From contig NMRA01000237.1 of the NCBI GenBank assembly GCA_002633005.1, forward strand, positions 576,559 to 620,224: 43,666 nucleotides of DNA, read 5' to 3'. Source of the DNA: Phoronis australis. Taxonomy: Eukaryota; Phoronida; Phoronidae. Positions 11,346-22,987 of this stretch are shown here, piece by piece. The first letter of the stretch is position 1. Each line of letters begins with the position of its first letter. The position numbers were made by a program, and so were the translations under genes. Under the pieces are notes generated by a model. It was not told the DNA's origin. It saw nothing but the letters and a program-made list of their open reading frames with translations, and ran no database searches.

Positions 11346-12685
11346 AGAAGTCAAATATATTTGTTTCTAAAAAGGTGAAAATTTGAAATGAACAAAAATG
11401 GTATTACAGAAGTGTCGAGTTGAACAATTGCAGTTACTATAAATATTTAGGGATTGTATTTTCTAGTAGATTAAGTTGGACAACGTGTTTCAGGACACCC
11501 GCACAAAAGACAAGCAAAGCAATGATAAATTAAGCGAATGCCACCCAAAAAACAACTTATTTTGTATCGATTTGGATCGAGTAGTTACACTCGATACCAG
11601 CAAGTTCAGTTGTTTTACCTGACACCTGACGGCAGACGGAGGTGTTGAAATGAAGGAGTGACGTAATCGGTTCGAACGCAGTCTGTTCAGCCGTTCACAG
11701 CACGCTTACTGGTGTCAACATATCGCTTGAACGCATCGTTTTACACCAAGAAATCATCAAATTTAGACGTAAAACCCTTACAAATACATCGAGTTCTTGA
11801 ACAGATGTGTTGTTTTATTTCACTGTTACGGATGTATAGGTAGCCTACAGAGTTCGGTCAAAGAGTCACTTAGGTTCGGTAGGCCAATTTATCATGGTCG
11901 ATCGCGGAAGTTTGGGTCTGTTTGGTGATAAATTCGAATCATTCTTCCGTGAAATATAGACATGAAAAATAACTAAGTGTTGTACTTTTAGACTTGCGAT
12001 TTTTTACAGTTCTAAACACACAAAACGCTTGTTATCCCAACCAATGCCTCGGAACCCGATCAGGCCGTCGCGGCCGCCGGGACTGGATATCACCAGTATA
12101 AACCACCAGTCACGAATAGACTATACTAGTGAGCCAAGGAAATAATGTGCACGTAATTATTTTGGTGAATTAGCCACGAAACTGTAAATCTACTTACTTG
12201 TCAGGGGTCGCGAAGTCACGTTGCCCTTTTACAGAACCGCCAAATCAAAACTTGTGTAGTAACAATGATGTGAATATTGTATTTATATATCTAAATAAAG
12301 ATTCCCCTATTAACATGTGACAATAGCATGTAAAATCGAGTTATTGTTTCACAACAGCTTTCTTTCAGCACTGAAGGCACTCTCATACGGCCTCCATACC
12401 CGGTCAATTACCTTTATTACATCATTACTGGCTTCTCAAAACATCTGCATTTACGAATACTCCAAAGGCATTGCAAATTGTATTTAATGAGACAGGTTTT
12501 GTTTCAGTTTTATATTAGCATTGGTTAGGGTGAGAGTAATTCATTTTGAAACAGAGCGCAGAAAGGTAAACGTCAACATCGCAACTCGTAATCCCGACTT
12601 AGCCGAGTGCTCTTCGACGAACAGTTCGCACGTGGATCCTCAAGTTTCACAGGCTATCAGTTCGAACCGGAATACAGTGACCAAG
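11346..12685. other. Intronic sequence of the kringle gene, no other feature seen
   Basis: Only chance open frames are present. A short GC-rich patch occurs near 12060-12085. Confidence 0.5.
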
Positions 12686-13625
12686 AATGGCGGATCTAGG
12701 ATATCACAAGGGGGACCCAACATTTTGTCTGTAAACGTTTGCGCAGAGCACGATTGTAGATGCACATAGCACCGAATGGGTGAGGCTCAGGAATTTTTTC
12801 TGTTTTTCTTTTAAAAATCAAGCATTTTCCTTTATTCCTGAAGTATTATCCAAGAAAAAAAGACAAAAAGAACAGTGAGATTGTGTCAAACAGGAAAAAC
12901 TGTAAATACTACAGACTCGAACTCACGACCTGGCGGATAGAGCGCGCGTGCTTTACCACTGCACCACCACGATTTAAAAGCTCATTACTTTCAAAGGGAC
13001 CAACTTGTTTATGGTCCACAGCGTTTGCGCGCGAAACCTACTTCTTTTTGTAATGCTTATTACACGTTTTATATTTTGTGCAATCAGTTCGCAACAAAAT
13101 TGTTGTATTTAAAATAGTCTTCAATTGCCCAAAAGACCAAATCCGTTTTTTTGTGTTGGCAATAATGACGCGATTGCTTTGGAAATCGTCTTAAGTTAAG
13201 GTTTGACAAAGAGAGAATTATGAGTTTCTGAGTGATTTACTAAGGCTTCGATGCAAATTCACATCTTACCAGCAGCTTCTGTTTTTTTCACGTCACTCAG
13301 ATTCCATTTTCTTTAATTTTCTTCATTGCACAGTGGAGCAGACGACGGAAACGGAGTCGTAGTGTGCAGCGCCACTGCCGGTAGCTTGGGATATCGCGGG
13401 AGAGCCTATACTTAGCCGTAGTTCAGTTACGATTGCGCCGTGTTCCGGATTTGACACTTGAAATTGGAGCTGAGCCCCCCTAAAACTGCACACATTTACA
13501 TCTTGTTTCAGCTATATAATTTTAATTACCGGGGTTAATTAATAAACTCGACCTTTCCCTACGCTCTTGCTGTTTTTTTTGCGGCAGCCAAGGGGGGGGG
13601 GGCTGGGCCCCCCTAAATCCGTCTA
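12686..13625. mobile_element. Candidate 0.94-kb non-autonomous DNA element
   Basis: The left end has ATGGCGGATCTAGG (from 12687) followed by GGGGGACCC. The right end, reverse-complemented, has TAGACGGATTTAGGGGGG. The CGGAT(C/T)TAGG cores and the G-rich subterminal blocks face each other, as in the elements at 1382 and 15235. No transposase frame is present, and target-site duplication is not clear. A tRNA-like segment lies inside. The pairing of these two ends is an inference; they could be ends of two different elements. Confidence 0.4.
12905..12975 (-). repeat. tRNA-like (SINE head) segment with A and B boxes
   Basis: On the minus strand, TGGTGCAGTGG fits a pol III A box (within 12953-12966) and GAGTTCGAGTC fits a B box (12914-12924), spaced as in a tRNA. 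A D-arm-like GTGC/GCAC pair is visible, but the anticodon and T-arm stems do not pair well, so this is not a functional tRNA. It is most likely the head of a tRNA-derived SINE or a decayed tRNA copy. Confidence 0.4.
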
Positions 13626-13627
13626 TG

Positions 13628-13906
13628 TCAAGAAATACTAGAGAGGGGCCCTGAACATGCACAAGCAATAGAATGTATGGATAGTTCTTTGGTAAGCCGG
13701 CAGTCGTCGACAGTGAGTCCGGAGATACGGAGATGTTTCACGGCCTCATACATATAAACAGCGTACTTTTCATCCTTCACTACCGCGGGCCACTTCCTAA
13801 CCATTTCGGACTCTCGAGGAAGTCGAAAAAACGATAAACCCACTTTCCTCGCACCTACATAGTTCGGAAGAGCGGGAACGATGCACTGCAACATAGCGGC
13901 ATTCAC
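13628..13906 (-). pseudogene. THAP-like fragment
   Basis: This is a 92-codon minus-strand frame. After MLQCIVPALPNY it contains GLSFFRLPRESEMVRKW, close to the THAP zinc-finger pattern in which Cys-x2-4-Cys is followed by a (H/F)xFP-like stretch and RKKW. The second Cys of the first pair is missing (Leu instead), and no C-x2-H pair follows in this frame. The frame ends in unrelated residues next to the G-rich end of the neighbouring element. THAP domains occur in P-element-like and ISL2EU-like transposases as well as host genes. I read this as a broken fragment inside an intron of the kringle gene, but it could be chance resemblance. Confidence 0.35.
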
Positions 13907-14315
13907 TCTGGAAATGAACCACTGACGTCTCTGCTTTGTTTCACACCTTCCTCACAGGTTAACGCGACACCTCTAGGCAAAGTGAGGTTGACCGTATGCG
14001 AGGCGATGCGGATATAGACCGATTAAGACGGTAAAAGACTAATTAAATCAGGTGGCATTCTCCTTTAATAAGACCAACGTCATTGCACAGCGTGTGTGAT
14101 TTATTCACGTCTTCTATGTGTAGGCCCATAAAATATATTTTGTGGAAAATTCTGACACCAAAACTGAAATACGTATTGAGTAAATAACCTGATGATAGGC
14201 AAATGCGACAATAAAACGAAAAATATGTCAAGTAAATTATTTCACAGAAAAAGGCGAACATAACATAACTTATTCAACAGACAAAGTAGACAAAGGCGAC
14301 AGGACTTGTACTTAC

Positions 14316-14549
14316 CACCACACAGCGGCACGGGGCAGTACTCCCACCTGACGGAAGGATTAGTTGTATAGCACCACGGGGACGGGTCAGGGTGACCGGG
14401 GTTGCGGCAGAAGTTCTCGGGTAAATGCCCTACGATATTGGTGTGTGGGGTCTGGGAATCCCAGCGTTGACAGGTTATACCGGATATTGTTTGATTAATC
14501 GTACCAGAATATCCATACCCAATTGCATCACCCTTACAGTCGCCGTATC
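14316..14549 (-). CDS. Kringle-gene exon: second kringle domain
   Basis: A 234-nt minus-strand exon, phase 1 to phase 1, with acceptor CAATTTTGTAG and donor GTAAGT (14310-14315). It encodes one complete kringle with all six cysteines: DCKG, ITCQRWDSQTPH, NFCRNPG, SPWCYTT, EYCPVP and LCG. The CQRWDSQ, FCRNP and PWCYTT blocks are diagnostic of kringles. The loop that carries the paired acidic residues of lysine-binding kringles reads NPGHPDPSPW here, so classical lysine binding is unlikely. Kringles are about 80-residue disulfide-bonded modules that bind proteins or lipids outside the cell. The symmetric phase means that skipping or duplicating the exon keeps the frame. The next upstream exon recognised is the other kringle at 20722-20958. 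Confidence 0.93.
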
Positions 14550-15234
14550 CTACAAAATTGAACTAATTAGTAAAACGCAGGTGTTACGAGTGGGACATGG
14601 AAGAATCAGACATAATATAGTAATTTGGGAACACGACTCGACACGAATTTTGAAAGTGGTGTCGCACTATCATGGGCGACGCACCATAGGGTGCTGGGGG
14701 GGGGAGGGGCTATAGCCCTCGTTTATTTCGGGACTGCACCGTTTATAGTCTATGGGCGGTAGTAGTATAGTAAGTTGTTTTCGTGGCACGTTTTTGCGGG
14801 TCCTAGATCATAAATCCGAAAGCAAAGGTCAAGGTCACGTGTGATGGATGCAACCTCTAAGCCGTTCAAGTTTCACTACTTAACGATTTTCAAAGCTTTT
14901 ATGTTAAAGAATGGCCAAATGCAGTGATGTTTGTGGTGTTGCATATTGAGCAGCATATCATTTATCTATGTTAAAAAAGTGACTTTTAAAAATGTCTTTG
15001 AGCTGCTACCTGTGCTCAGTTGTAAAACCGGCATGGAACAGCACCGTAAGAACATCCATCTGGCAACTGACAAGTGATGGGGCTGGTATCACGGTAGCAG
15101 GGCTGTGCATTCAACAAGACTGAGGAGGAAGTACAAAGTGAGTGGGCCAGAAAATTTGCAGACTTCAAGGAACATTTTCAGTTTGTCTGGTGTGCATGTA
15201 CGGATTGATCCAGGTAAGTTGACACTAGCCACTA
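14550..15234. other. Intronic sequence with a G-run repeat end
   Basis: Intron of the kringle gene. Near 14670-14725 is a block ATGGGCGACGCACC followed by a G10-like run and GGGGCTATAGCCC, resembling one end of another G-rich MITE. No partner end was recognised. Confidence 0.4.
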
Positions 15235-17281
15235 CAGTGGCGGATCTNATCCGAGGCGCGTGGCGCCGAGCGGGGGGGGCGGAGGTCGGGAGGGGTACAC
15301 CCCCTTCCCGTGTAAGACGACTTTTTTGTTTTTGTAGCCAAATAGTGAAATTTCCATGCATCCTGGTACATTTCTGACACTTAACATGTCCCTGGAGTTT
15401 TTCTTAAGATAATTAAAAACCCTTCTCGATTTCGCCACATGAATTTGGCTCTTAAGTTTCGTGAAACCATATTTGTGCACATCTGGGTATGAGTCACACC
15501 ACCAGCAAAAATTTTTGTTGGAACATCTGCTTACACACACCTTTTAGCGGCATACGAAAAAGTGTGGTGTGTATACAGGGGTTTAGACAACTACCAAATA
15601 TTCAAGAGCATGAAGAGCACCGACGGGGCGTAAAAACTTGAATATCAGATGATCGCAACAGCCTCAAGCTGTTTAAGAACGAAGACCTGTACTGTTAGTC
15701 CGGAAATAAACGTATTCTGCCTCGTTACGAGAAAAACTGGCGAACGATGGTGCTCTCAGCTCATAGTCTATTATTAAAAGCGACAATAAACAATTAAGTA
15801 TCACTTTATTAAGCTGAATCATGTTGACAACAATTGAAAAACGTCAAATGTATCAGGAAACAAATCATCTGAAAACAGTTTCACGAAACCAAAGCACTCT
15901 GTAGGCCTACACCGTGGTGAAAAGATATACAGGAGCAGTTCGCAGAGGGACCAGATGTACACTGAGAGTACACAAAAACTCTGGCCTGGTCCGTCACGAG
16001 ACCAAAAGTACACCTGTGCTTATTATCCCTATAAAAGTAGTCGATCTGTCNAGACATCTTCCACGTAACGCTTGCACTTCGTCAACTGCTGTGTCAATGA
16101 ACTTTTACGCCTCCACAATGTCAGCATCTCGTTTCACAACTCAGTTGGCACTAAGCCCCCTGAGGTTACCAAGTCCATTCAAAAGACTTACAGCTTGCGC
16201 AACTAAATTTGATCCGTTCATCATGGACTACTTCAAACCTTGACGATGTATCCCAGGACCCATTTACATCTCTTGCAATTTTCGAAATAAACGTCCCAAT
16301 GTCTGAACGCTTGAAACCCGAAGTACTAACATCAAATAAATGCCCATGGGCATGGGCGTTTCGTCGGGTGGGGCTTTCTGCGGAAATTCCCAAGAATAGA
16401 AAACGGCAGTGGTGCTTATTGCAGGTAGAAAGACGGTAGGTGTTGAGGTCGGCACTAGGGCTCCTTAGGGGGCCCATTGAACATCGCACGAGTCTGCAAG
16501 ACTTTGTTGTGAAAACGCAGCCTCCCCGCAATTTCTGGTACTGTACACTGTTCGCGAATGCGGTCATTTCGTCAATGTGAGTGCCCCCTTGGTCATTCCT
16601 TGTATAGACATAACTTGTTAGAGTGCATCTTCAAACAGACTCGCGACCAGACCACAACGCCCGCCACAAGCAATTCTTTGGAAAACGAGTTTTTTCAAAA
16701 GTATTACATGTACATGTACACTGTATGATATTGCGCAAGACAACTTTACTATACACCAGTCAAATTCGAGTTACAAACGTGTGGGGTGTAATAGGATGAC
16801 ACGGCATGACATGAGGTAAAAACGTTGCACGTCAATTCGCCTGAATGTCAGAGTTGCGGCACCACAGTATTTCCCCTAATCAAACCAAAACATACCTTAG
16901 ACTAAAGAAGCTAGTTACCTAACGAAATCAGTTATAGAACTGCTCTTTCAGCGGTGGATCTATCAAAAAGGCTTGGCTACTTCAGAAGTGTCGACGGAAG
17001 CGCGCGCACAATTGATCTCCGGGCTTTTGCCGATGAGCCACGAAGACTCGAAACGCGTTGATTTTCATAACAGCAATTCACAATGCAAAAAATATATTTT
17101 CAGATTGAACTCCCCCCCTTCCCCCTCATTTTTTCCAAATTGGTTTACTTCGGGTTTACACACTCCCGTTGGCGGTGCCGTTTTTGTTTTGCTGGAGACG
17201 TTTTTTTTTTTTTAATTTTTGGGTCCTCGCCCGAGGGGGGGGGGTTTAAACCCCCTGAACCCCCCCGTAGATCCGCCACTG
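15235..17281. mobile_element. 2.05-kb DNA element with 13-bp terminal repeats and CACTA target duplication
   Basis: The left end CAGTGGCGGATCT (15235-15247) is the exact reverse complement of the right end AGATCCGCCACTG (17269-17281). The bases directly outside are CACTA on both sides (15230-15234 and 17282-17286), a 5-bp target-site duplication. G/C-rich subterminal blocks lie inside each end. No transposase frame was recognised, so it is non-autonomous or decayed. The superfamily is uncertain: the termini look hAT-like, but hAT normally makes 8-bp duplications. It contains an older MITE fragment (16240-16400) and two unresolved bases. Confidence 0.65.
16240..16400 (-). repeat. Degenerate copy of the 29389-29715 MITE
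   Basis: In reverse complement this segment aligns with the left half of the MITE at 29389. It shares ACGCCCAT, the motif GGGC(A/G)TTTATTTG, GTCAAG/TTCAAG and CG(A)AAATT in order, with many differences and some indels. It sits inside the 2.05-kb element, so that element captured it or was invaded by it. Confidence 0.6.
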
Positions 17282-20015
17282 CACTATACTGGTAAATCTG
17301 GACTATAAGTTTTGACATGTTTTGTACTGCTGCCAAATTCTCGAATTTTGAGCATTTATTTTTATAGGATGTAGCAACATGTTCCAACCCCGTCTTGCAA
17401 ACCACGGCCTACTTATTTTGATCTGTTAGAGCACACTAGTACCTCTAGTTGATCTAGTATACACCTTGCGCACGTGATAACCTGCTGCACTGACAAGGTT
17501 CACTATAAATGACTCGTATGATTACTCGCTGCTTCGCATTCCGACAATGAATGGTCCCGACTGAAGGTCAAGCAACAGCCAATCACAGCGATCGACACTC
17601 GTGTCACGAAGTGGCCAGATTTGGAACCTCGCCAGAATTCTGGTGCATCTATATTTTGACTTGCGTTGCACCAATGTTACCATGATACTGTAATGATGAA
17701 CGTGCTACTCCGTTTTGTACCTAAGGTGTATGCAGAGTTATTGTCCAATTCCTTGGTTTCTAGCTAAACTATTTGGAATACAAAAACGCAGTTACATGCA
17801 ACGTGTAACATAGAAAAGTGTTAACTGCTGAAACTCGGACGGCTTATGCGTCCCCTTTTGACATTGTTTATCTCAGCAAAACAGCGTCTTCCGCCTTCAC
17901 AAGAATTTGAACTTTGGACGAAAAAACTGCTTATCCACGGAAAGAAATGTAGGGTTAAAATTTTAAAAGGTGTTTGAATCTATAATTATCGTATTATATT
18001 CGATAGTGCGTAGGAGATTGACGAGACCCCCATGTGGGGAATTGCTTGTTTTTTTGTATTTACAGAGAGAGTCTTGACGCAACAAATTTTCACTTTCTGG
18101 AGTTAGATCAATCCAAGAGATAATAACACGACACCAATTTCAAAATTCGTGACAAGTCGTGTTGTCTGATTCTTCCATGCAGGCACTCTTAAAAAGCATT
18201 TTAGTTCAGTAACAGATAATAGCACTCTGTGCCATTTCCACATAAGTGGTTCGTGGTGCTATCTTGTGACTGTCATTTTCATGGTTAACTTTTAATTTGA
18301 AAACTACTCCATTAATTAACACTGCTCAAACATTTAACCGTTTTCGTCCAATTATTGATGTGCTCTGCTATAAGCGTAACGGTAGGCCAATCGATAAATA
18401 CACATGTACTTGTTATTATCCCACATATGTGTCAATACTGCCATCGAATACCTTGTCAAATACGCTATTTTAAAACACGGCGAAGTGCAGCCAATCCGTA
18501 CACAGCGTTAGAGGCCGTATTTCACGGTTGGTGTACAACTCCTGGAAGAGTAAATTCGCGTGGAAGACGATAAATCAGATTGCGTTCGTTCATTTGGGTT
18601 ACCTAAAACATTGATCCAAGGGTTCGTTCCTGAAAAAGCAGTTTCACTGCTCTAAAAACAGTAAAAATTCCGACGCACGATGACCAGACACGTTTTTAGG
18701 CCTCTGTGGTCTCAATCTGGGTCATCATAAATAAGCCGATTGCTGCCCCTACAAAATCAACCAAAAATCTAATACAAATCAAACAAAGAGTTTTGTTATT
18801 GATGGATACAGTATATCTGCACTGGGAACTAGGATGTTTACAGGAAGTTGCAACCTACTATCGAGTAATGCGTTTTGTGCTGACCCTACAGTCTGCTCGC
18901 AGCGTTCTTTGCCGACCCTCCGTCGCTGATAGCGCAAAATCTGCTTTTTGCGATACAATTCTTACCTCAACTTCTTCGAATCAGCAGAGTTCTTTTTCAG
19001 TGTTGTGATCAACACGGGGGAAAGTTCAATTGATATTTCCATTCCATAAGCTAAGACACGGAAATAGACCAGGGCGCAGGAATAACCAGGATTTCGCCTC
19101 ATGTGCGCACCCAGCCTAAGATGTAAGGATGTAGGGGTCTCGAATTTTTGGGTTTGTGGACATTATTACAAAAAAAAACAACAAAAACGGGGTTTGCTCA
19201 AGGCCTATGCAGTGGGCATTCGTTCCCCGAGTCCCCCTGGGTGCGCGCATATACGAGTCAGCAATTCGCACAAATGGCATCTGGGAGAATTTTTTTGCTC
19301 CCTTATATTTGTGTTATGTTGGGGGAAATTTGGGTTTCAAAGAATATGAAAATTGTTGTAAAATGTCTCTGGGACTTGGTATACTCTAATGCTTCGATTT
19401 TGAGTGGATGTGGCAGATACCCTAGATCTGTATACGAGATACTTTGTTTTGCATTAAATTTAATATACCACAGGAACGATACACAAGGGCCGCTTAGGAA
19501 TGTTATACGCGCTGGTTGAAAATGGGAGATATCTTGTATGCTCTGTCCGCCACTTATTGTAAATGTGTATATGGCATCTCTGGTGTTTGAATGAACCAGG
19601 GAGTCGTATGCCAAAAGACATCTGTGGATATTTTCTCGCAGCGTGTTAAGGACTGTGCTTTGCACAGATGTTGATTCATTTTAATTCTAAGGTGAACCAT
19701 TATAAAAACTTTAATGTGGATTTTGATCTGGATAACTAGCTAGAAACTGATTGATTTCCAAGAGTGTTTGTGCAATGTTTTACACGTCTTGGCAAACTAC
19801 ACAATGGTAGTGGAAGCCAGCCGCCATTTAAGGTTACGTAGAACCCTAGAACATGTCCGATTTGGGCCAGCTTTGGAAGATCATATCTTAGAAGTGGCTT
19901 ACCTGATTCATTTGATACTCTGCTTTATACACTTTTTTTCCAAAACGTTGTTAAGATTTTTTTAAATGTTTCACTTCTGCATAGTGAGCTACCAAAAATA
20001 ATAGTACTTACACGA
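17282..20015. other. Intronic sequence, possible repeat end near 19070
   Basis: There is no recognised coding region. CAGGGCGCAGGAATAACCAGG at about 19070 resembles a hAT-type terminus, but no partner end was identified. Frames around 19100-19520 are short and overlapping in several phases, typical of chance. Confidence 0.4.
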
Positions 20016-20350
20016 GTTTTACAAAAAAATGCGTGAAACGAAAACAAAGTGATAACTTAGAAAGCTGTAATACCGTGTTTATCTTGAACATTTATATCAT
20101 ACAAAATTTGGTCATGCTATTGATCCTGTTGTTTTGCTATGACCTTTCCTTTCTTTTTTGCTAAAATTTCCTAAGAAAGTGACATAACTAGTGGCAGATT
20201 AGCATAAAGTCAAAATTCAAACTCTACTCAATATCCACTTTCAGAAAATATACTTTCTCTGCGTTAAAATCTATAGTTTTGTAGATATTTGTCTGGATGT
20301 ACAGACTTTTAGAAACCACAAGGTCCTACCTTAGCATAAATTTGAAATAT
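20016..20350 (-). repeat. Repeat shared with the 5' region of the hAT transposon (about 42236-42590)
   Basis: Several ordered blocks match 42236-42590 in the same written orientation. They include ACGAAAAC, a TTAGAAA-type block, TATCTT, ATACAAAATTTG versus CACGAAATTTG, CATG/CATGG with TATTGA, GTTGTTTTG, AAATATACTTT and ACCTTAG. Divergence is considerable. The match lies upstream of the hAT transposase, so this copy is probably a deleted, old relative of that hAT family in an intron of the kringle gene. Ends are approximate. Confidence 0.6.
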
Positions 20351-20721
20351 AAAGACGGAGAGAATGTAACGTGCTCGTGGAGAGAATGAACACCTTTTTT
20401 AGTTTGCGACGCTTTCTGTCAAATCAGAGCGAAGATTTTTGAAAAGTGAGTGTATAATTATCAGCAATCCCTTCTCTATTTAAATTTTATAACTTTGCAA
20501 GTGAACCTGACATCTCAAATGTAGAATATTTGTATTCTGCCTCCAAAATTAGGACCACCTTGCATGCTGCTAACTAGTGTGCATACCACTTTTTTATATC
20601 TTGTACTGTGGGACGACGGTCATGCGTAAATATAAATCATTTCGTTATGTATGAAACTTCACCATTTATCAGTGAACGCTCACGCAGTACCGCTGATATT
20701 TGCTTGCGCGATTCTTCTCAC
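20351..20721. other. Intronic sequence, nothing recognised
   Basis: Short AT-rich intron segment just downstream of the first kringle exon in the direction of transcription. Confidence 0.5.
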
Positions 20722-20958
20722 CTATACAGAACGGGATGTCACAGTACTCTTTTTCCACACTCGGATCAGTTGTGTAGCACCATGGTCCCGTATCACTGTT
20801 TGGATTCCTGCAGTAATTCGCATGCGATGAGCCCAAACTCACCGAATGCCCGTGAGGAAATTGCGAATCCCACCGCTGACACGTCTTCCCTGACGTTGTC
20901 TCTGACATAGTTCCGCTGTATTTCTCGCCAGATGGAACGTATTTACATTCACGTCCTC
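20722..20958 (-). CDS. Kringle-gene exon: first kringle domain
   Basis: A 237-nt minus-strand exon, phase 1 to phase 1. The acceptor is TTATTATTTTTAG and the donor is GTGAGA (20716-20721). It encodes a complete kringle with six cysteines: ECKYVPSG, KTCQRWDSQFPHGH, NYCRNPNS, GPWCYTT, EYCDIP and FC. The spacing is that of a typical kringle of about 75-80 residues. The putative ligand loop reads NPNSDTGPW, keeping one acidic residue of the usual pair, so lysine binding is uncertain. It joins in frame to the signal-peptide exon at 30015-30096: the split glycine codon G/GA matches. The reading frame continues past the donor into intron, so a naive open-frame call overshoots. Together with the second kringle it forms a two-kringle extracellular region. 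I cannot assign orthology to a named gene. Confidence 0.93.
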
Positions 20959-21661
20959 CTAAAAATAATAATGACAGTACAAACAATGTTTTGCATGAAC
21001 TAAATCGTTCTCTCCCCAACCGAATGAATCACACACGACAACACCGAACGTACGAACAAAATAATGCATACGAGGTGCAAAAGCAACTGCATTATTTTTA
21101 TAACTTATTAAAATTTTATTTAACCAGACAATTACTAAATGAAATACAGTTTACCAGGAAAGTGATTCATTATACCCAGGTAATATCATTACATGAAATA
21201 CCTATCAAATAATAAATATGAAATACTTTTACAAGTGTCCATTTTCTTTAAAAGTTTTCTCTCATCTGCAGGCGAATTTTGAATGTCACAGACTTCCACC
21301 TGGGTTCTTGACTCAATTTGAGGATATGACTGGTAAGGTTCAACATGACATTTGCTGAGGAAGTATTTAAGAAACATTTCGGCATTTTCCAGATTGGTTG
21401 TGGCAGTCTCACCAGTATCACCAAGCTTAAGACAGCAAAATTAGTACATTTTGATTTACCTGGAATTTCTTTAACAAATCTCCAATACGCCTTGATATCC
21501 TCTGGTTTAGTTGAAATAGGTCTAATAAGATGTTCTTTGGTGCTTTCGCTAGATAACTTCAAGAGGTTTGTAGGAGTGAAGCGACTATTGTTCGTCTGAT
21601 ATGGGCTCGTGCGAGCGTAGTTTCAGCCCGATGATTCACTAGCTCTGGCGTACAGTTGCCT
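20959..21661. other. First part of the long intron between signal-peptide and kringle exons
   Basis: There is no recognised gene. A 104-codon minus frame at 21248-21562 shows no domain, and overlapping frames on both strands suggest chance. Confidence 0.4.
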
Positions 21662-22064
21662 GGGCCCGGTCTCCAATCTTTTTACTCGAAATAAAACTCG
21701 AAATTAGGTTTGGCATTTTCTACTCTACTTTTGGGCGAACTCAAGATAAGTGTCTATTATTCTATGCTCAAGTACACAATAACTTACGTAGATAAATTAT
21801 TGCCCTTAGTTCACAGTTTGTAAACCCAATATTAAAGCAATAAGTTCGAGTTTGAACTCGAAATTTCGAGTTTTAACTCGAGTTTGTAGCACGAATATAA
21901 GGGTCTTCAAGGGCAAACTTGAACTAGAAACTCCTATGCATAAACTATAATGTATTCGAGCACAGTCTCATAACCAATTATCTTAAGTTCGCACAAAAGG
22001 AGCAGAGAAATTGCCAAAAATAGTTTTGAGTTCGTTTCGAGTACAAAGATTAGAGACCGGGCCC
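21662..22064 (+). repeat. 403-bp MITE, copy B
   Basis: The partner of 10943-11345, in opposite orientation and the same length. It begins GGGCCCGGTCTCCAATC and ends GATTAGAGACCGGGCCC, with a TTCGAG-rich centre. The few differences from copy A imply recent spread or strong conservation. It lies in the intron upstream of the first kringle exon, so the pair brackets both kringle exons of the transcript. Confidence 0.9.
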
Positions 22065-22987
22065 TGGTCCCATTCAGTAACAAGGGTATCTCAATACACT
22101 GTCCATTGCATAATTCTAAAAGCGAAGATGTTAAACCATGGCCCGATATGTAGAGAACGCTGGGCAACAGATACAAACTTTGTCGAATTCAAGAGACCAC
22201 TTGTGCCGGGTTTTTCAAACGTAGCAGTAAGAGGAGCGAAATAGCTATCTTGTTGTCTGACTTCACGTTAATGTCTATTTGGATGTTTAACGATGACGTA
22301 CCTGCCACTAATATTAAACGATTTGGACTGTTACAAGAACACAGGACCATTACAGTGGCTTACAAAGATGATTAGTAGTGTGAATTTGGTGTATGGTCAA
22401 ATTAACATAGGTTACATATTGTCGTTCTTATTAATGTACACCATTGCTTTTACAGTAGGCCTAACGACAGTCTACCACCGGCCGTTTCAGTTGCGATCGA
22501 GCGCACGACTTTTAATAAAATGCTCGGCTCTCAGGTTTTTGCTGTCATTCATGATTTACTTCATCAAACAATACGAGGTAATACAATTCATATTGTTGTA
22601 CGATGAATTTCTCTTGCTTTGTGCGTCTTTACAAAGGAGGTCTATGCTGTGTTGGAATTCCCTATGTAGTATATTAATCTCTTCATTGATCCATTCTTCT
22701 CTTGTTGTGTGATGTACTGGTTTAATAGATTACGAATTAACGGCATTAACAGTGGAAGCGTAACTTCTGTTGTATGTGCTCTTATTACCAAGAAATTTAG
22801 AAATGAACAACTTTAAACAAGCCAACACCTCAACAACATCCAATTGTGAAGGACAAAACGGGTGACACGTCACTTAAATCTTGTCTAAAGTCGTATCCAC
22901 ATTAGCAAATCAATATATGCGTTGATGAAAGACGAATTCCGGTTGTATTAAACAGTCCCAAAAGGTACTCAACTGTGTTCCCAAATA
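22065..22987. other. Intronic sequence, nothing recognised
   Basis: The 139-codon plus frame at 22293-22712 is hydrophobic and AT-driven. It shows no domain and has no splice context that convinces me. Confidence 0.4.

Noticed and set aside
12905-12975. Functional tRNA gene
   Set aside because: A and B boxes are present, but the anticodon and T stems do not pair; kept only as a SINE-like repeat.
19148-19665. Overlapping frames of 120-123 codons on both strands
   Set aside because: They overlap in several phases around a repeat-like region, and none shows a domain.
22293-22712. 139-codon plus-strand hydrophobic frame
   Set aside because: Composition is explained by AT-rich sequence. No family resemblance and no start context.
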